Source of the DNA: Natronobiforma cellulositropha
GTDB taxonomy: Archaea > Halobacteriota > Halobacteria > Halobacteriales > Natrialbaceae
DNA: 64,000 nucleotides
Reading direction: 5' to 3'
Assembly: GCF_025629245.1 (NCBI RefSeq)
Contig: NZ_JANZXN010000020.1
Span: 1,920-65,919, forward strand
Positions 62,158-64,000 of the stretch are shown piece by piece (the stretch's first letter is position 1; each line of letters starts with the position of its first letter). A program made the translations under genes and the position numbers. The notes beneath the pieces were generated by a model, which ran no database searches, was not told the origin of the DNA, and saw only the letters and a program-made list of their open reading frames with translations.

Positions 62158-63132
62158 ATGTCTGACGAACCAACACTCCGTACAGCGGCCGACGAGCGTG
62201 GCTTCAACCTGGGCGCTGCGGTCGACCCGAACGCACTCCGAAACGACCCGAGCTACTGGAAGACGCTTCGCTCGTCGTTCAACGCGGTGACGCCGGAGAA
62301 CGCCCTGAAGATGGGACCGCTCCGGCCCAGCCCGAACACCTACGACTTCACCGACGCCGACGCCGTCGTCAACTTCGGCGTCGCGAACGACATGTACGTC
62401 CGCGGGCACACCCTCGTCTGGCACAACCAGACGCCCCACTGGTTCCAGGCCTGGGACTACACCGACGACCAGCTCCGGGAGTTCCTGCGCGATCACATCC
62501 ACACCGTCGCCGGCCGCTACCGCGCGAAGATCGACACCTGGGACGTCGTCAACGAGGCCGTCGCCGACGACGGCACGATGCGCGAGACCGTCTGGTACGA
62601 CGCACTCGGCGAGGAGTACCTCGACCTCGCCTTCCAGTGGGCGAGCGAGGTCGCCCCCGACGCCGACCTCTACTACAACGACTACGGCGCGGACGCCATC
62701 AACGAGAAATCCGACGCCATCTACGACCTGCTCGAGCGCCTCCTCGAGCGCGGCGTCCCCGTCGACGGCGTCGGTCTCCAGCTACACGCCCTCGGTGACC
62801 ACCCCGACCCGGAGTCTGTCGCCGCCAACATCGAGCGCTTCCAGGCGCTCGGACTCGAGGTCGAGATCACCGAGATGGACGTCTCCTTCCCGGCCGACGA
62901 CGTGCCCGACGACCCACTCGAGGTCCAGGCCGACTACTACCGGTCGATCGTCGAGACCTGTCTCGAGGTCGGCTGTGAGACCGTCGTCACCTGGGGCGTC
63001 AACGACGCGAACTCGTGGGTCGCGAACTTCAAGGACTTCCCGGAGCGCTTCACCACCGAACCGTTGCTCTTCGGCGGGCGCTACGAGGAGAAACCGGCCT
63101 ACCACGCCGTCAGAGACGCACTCGAGAACTGA
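62158..63132 (+). CDS. GH10-family endo-1,4-beta-xylanase
   Basis: 324 residues, a complete GH10 TIM barrel. The acid/base Glu lies in TWDVVNEAVADDG, the nucleophile Glu in EVEITEMDVSFP. Substrate-binding elements NAVTPENALKMGPLRP and GHTLVWHNQTPHWF are conserved. No signal peptide or carbohydrate-binding module is seen, so it is predicted to work inside the cell on imported xylo-oligosaccharides. It is followed by the GH67 gene after 118 bases, on the same strand. Confidence 0.94.
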   Translation: MSDEPTLRTAADERGFNLGAAVDPNALRNDPSYWKTLRSSFNAVTPENALKMGPLRPSPNTYDFTDADAVVNFGVANDMYVRGHTLVWHNQTPHWFQAWDYTDDQLREFLRDHIHTVAGRYRAKIDTWDVVNEAVADDGTMRETVWYDALGEEYLDLAFQWASEVAPDADLYYNDYGADAINEKSDAIYDLLERLLERGVPVDGVGLQLHALGDHPDPESVAANIERFQALGLEVEITEMDVSFPADDVPDDPLEVQADYYRSIVETCLEVGCETVVTWGVNDANSWVANFKDFPERFTTEPLLFGGRYEEKPAYHAVRDALEN

Positions 63133-63250
63133 CCGCCGGCGCGGTCTGCCCCCGAGTACTGACCGACAGCGCGGCGCTCCTGCGAGCGCGCGCCACTTAC
63201 CACCACACCAACCGTCAGGACTTTCGTGATCGGTGTGAAACCCCTCGGCA

Positions 63251-64000
63251 ATGGCATCTGAAAGATACGATTCGTGCTGGCTGCGCTACGAGGCGTCGAT
63301 CGACGACGAGCGCCTCGAGTCCTACCGGCGGCGCTGTCTGCACGTCTACGCCTCCGACGGCGCACCCGAACTCGGCGTCGTCCGCGAGGAACTCAGACGC
63401 GGACTCGAGGGAGTCTTCGGGCGCGAGCCACACCTCTGGCACCACCCACCGCGGTCGGCCGACGGCTTCCTCGCGGTCGGTCTTCCCGACGAGATGCGTC
63501 CGATCACAGAGAGCGTCGACGTCGAGTTCGTCCGCTCGCTCGACGACGACGGCTACCTCATCCGGGCCGTCGAGTGGGAGGAGTCCGACTGTCTCGTCCT
63601 CACCGCCCCCACGGACACCGGTCTCGTCTACGGTACCTTCCACCTGCTGCGCCTGCTCGCGACCGGCGAACCGATCGACGACCTCGAGATCGTCGAGGAG
63701 CCTGCCAACGCCGAACGGATCGTCAACCACTGGGACAACCCGTTCCGTGGCCTGGTAGAGCGCGGCTACGCCGGCCAGTCGATCTTCGACTGGGAACGGC
63801 TGCCCCAGCTCGACGAGCGCTACGCCGACTACGCGCGCTTGCTCGCCTCCGTCGGTCTCAACGGTCTCTGCGTCAACAACGTCAACACGAAGATTCCGGG
63901 CCGTGAGGGGGCCAACGAGGTCGTCTCCCAGCAGGCGGGCTGGCAGCTGCTCGAGTCGGCGAACCTCGAGAAAGTCGCCGCGCTCGCCGCCCTCTTCCGC
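63251..64000 (+). CDS. GH67-family alpha-glucuronidase (3' end outside window)
   Basis: Partial, about 250 residues visible, starting at ATG 63251 (MASERYDSCWLRYEASIDD). N-terminal domain followed by the GH67 signature RIVNHWDNPFRGLVERGYAGQ and SIFDWERLPQLDERYADYARLLASVGLNGLCVNNVN, which begins the catalytic barrel. GH67 removes methyl-glucuronic acid side groups from xylo-oligosaccharides. No signal peptide; acts with the GH10 and GH43 enzymes. The gene continues beyond 64000. Confidence 0.93.
   Translation, partial: MASERYDSCWLRYEASIDDERLESYRRRCLHVYASDGAPELGVVREELRRGLEGVFGREPHLWHHPPRSADGFLAVGLPDEMRPITESVDVEFVRSLDDDGYLIRAVEWEESDCLVLTAPTDTGLVYGTFHLLRLLATGEPIDDLEIVEEPANAERIVNHWDNPFRGLVERGYAGQSIFDWERLPQLDERYADYARLLASVGLNGLCVNNVNTKIPGREGANEVVSQQAGWQLLESANLEKVAALAALFR

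Overview
The window is chromosomal DNA of a halophilic archaeon (class Halobacteria; no closer assignment can be made from sequence alone). The evidence is high GC with very frequent CTCGAG-type codon pairs, strongly acidic proteins, TATA-type promoters about 25-30 bases before many start codons with little or no leader, Tat-dependent lipoprotein signals, a PGF-CTERM surface anchor, and an archaeal riboflavin-pathway reductase. I saw no rRNA, convincing tRNA, CRISPR array or intact insertion sequence.

Layout. 0-7.2 kb: the 3' part of a giant secreted beta-helix/PKD/CARDB surface protein. 7.3-12.4 kb: pyridoxamine-oxidase-like protein, class V aminotransferase, aldo/keto reductase, SLC13-type anion transporter, SRPBCC protein. 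12.5-12.7 kb: a 31-bp tandem repeat. 12.7-38.7 kb: a large catabolic island. It holds a tripartite tricarboxylate transporter (TctCBA), an M29/NicX-like metalloenzyme, a CapA-like protein, two separate amidohydrolase + Rieske ferredoxin pairs, an MBL hydrolase, an SDR without its catalytic Tyr, a DapA-family lyase, an IclR regulator, a beta-hydroxyacid dehydrogenase, a PduS/RnfC-like flavoprotein with a 3-Cys ferredoxin, MmgE/PrpD, a flavocytochrome-c-type FAD oxidoreductase, an MFS carrier, a maleylacetate-reductase-like alcohol dehydrogenase, an aldo/keto reductase and an aldehyde:ferredoxin oxidoreductase. 39-44 kb: ComEC-like MBL lipoprotein with DUF3006, a methyltransferase, a cohesin/dockerin-type secreted protein, and ArfC. 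44.4-47 kb: a second IclR with SDR and SMP-30 lactonase. 47-58.3 kb: Ca2+-type P-ATPase, SDR, two secreted Tat proteins, MATE exporter, MazG-like protein, three-gene universal stress cluster. 58.9-64 kb: a xylan/xylose locus (GH43, FAH-family dehydratase, GH10, GH67), which continues past the window.

How it fits together. The island looks like uptake (TTT, MFS) plus ring or side-chain processing (amidohydrolases, NicX-like enzyme, DapA-like lyase, PrpD) with its own electron carriers (two Rieske proteins, ferredoxin, PduS-like protein, AOR), under IclR control. The substrate cannot be named from sequence; an aromatic or N-heterocyclic acid is an inference. The xylan locus enzymes lack signal peptides, so they probably act on imported oligosaccharides and feed the oxidative xylose pathway.

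The most unusual non-coding signals are six alternating hairpins with compensatory changes at 43108-43249, a 20-bp palindrome found three times in a gene-free stretch (25602-25823) and once near the xylan genes (60619), and a perfect operator-like palindrome between TATA and start codon at 27087-27110.
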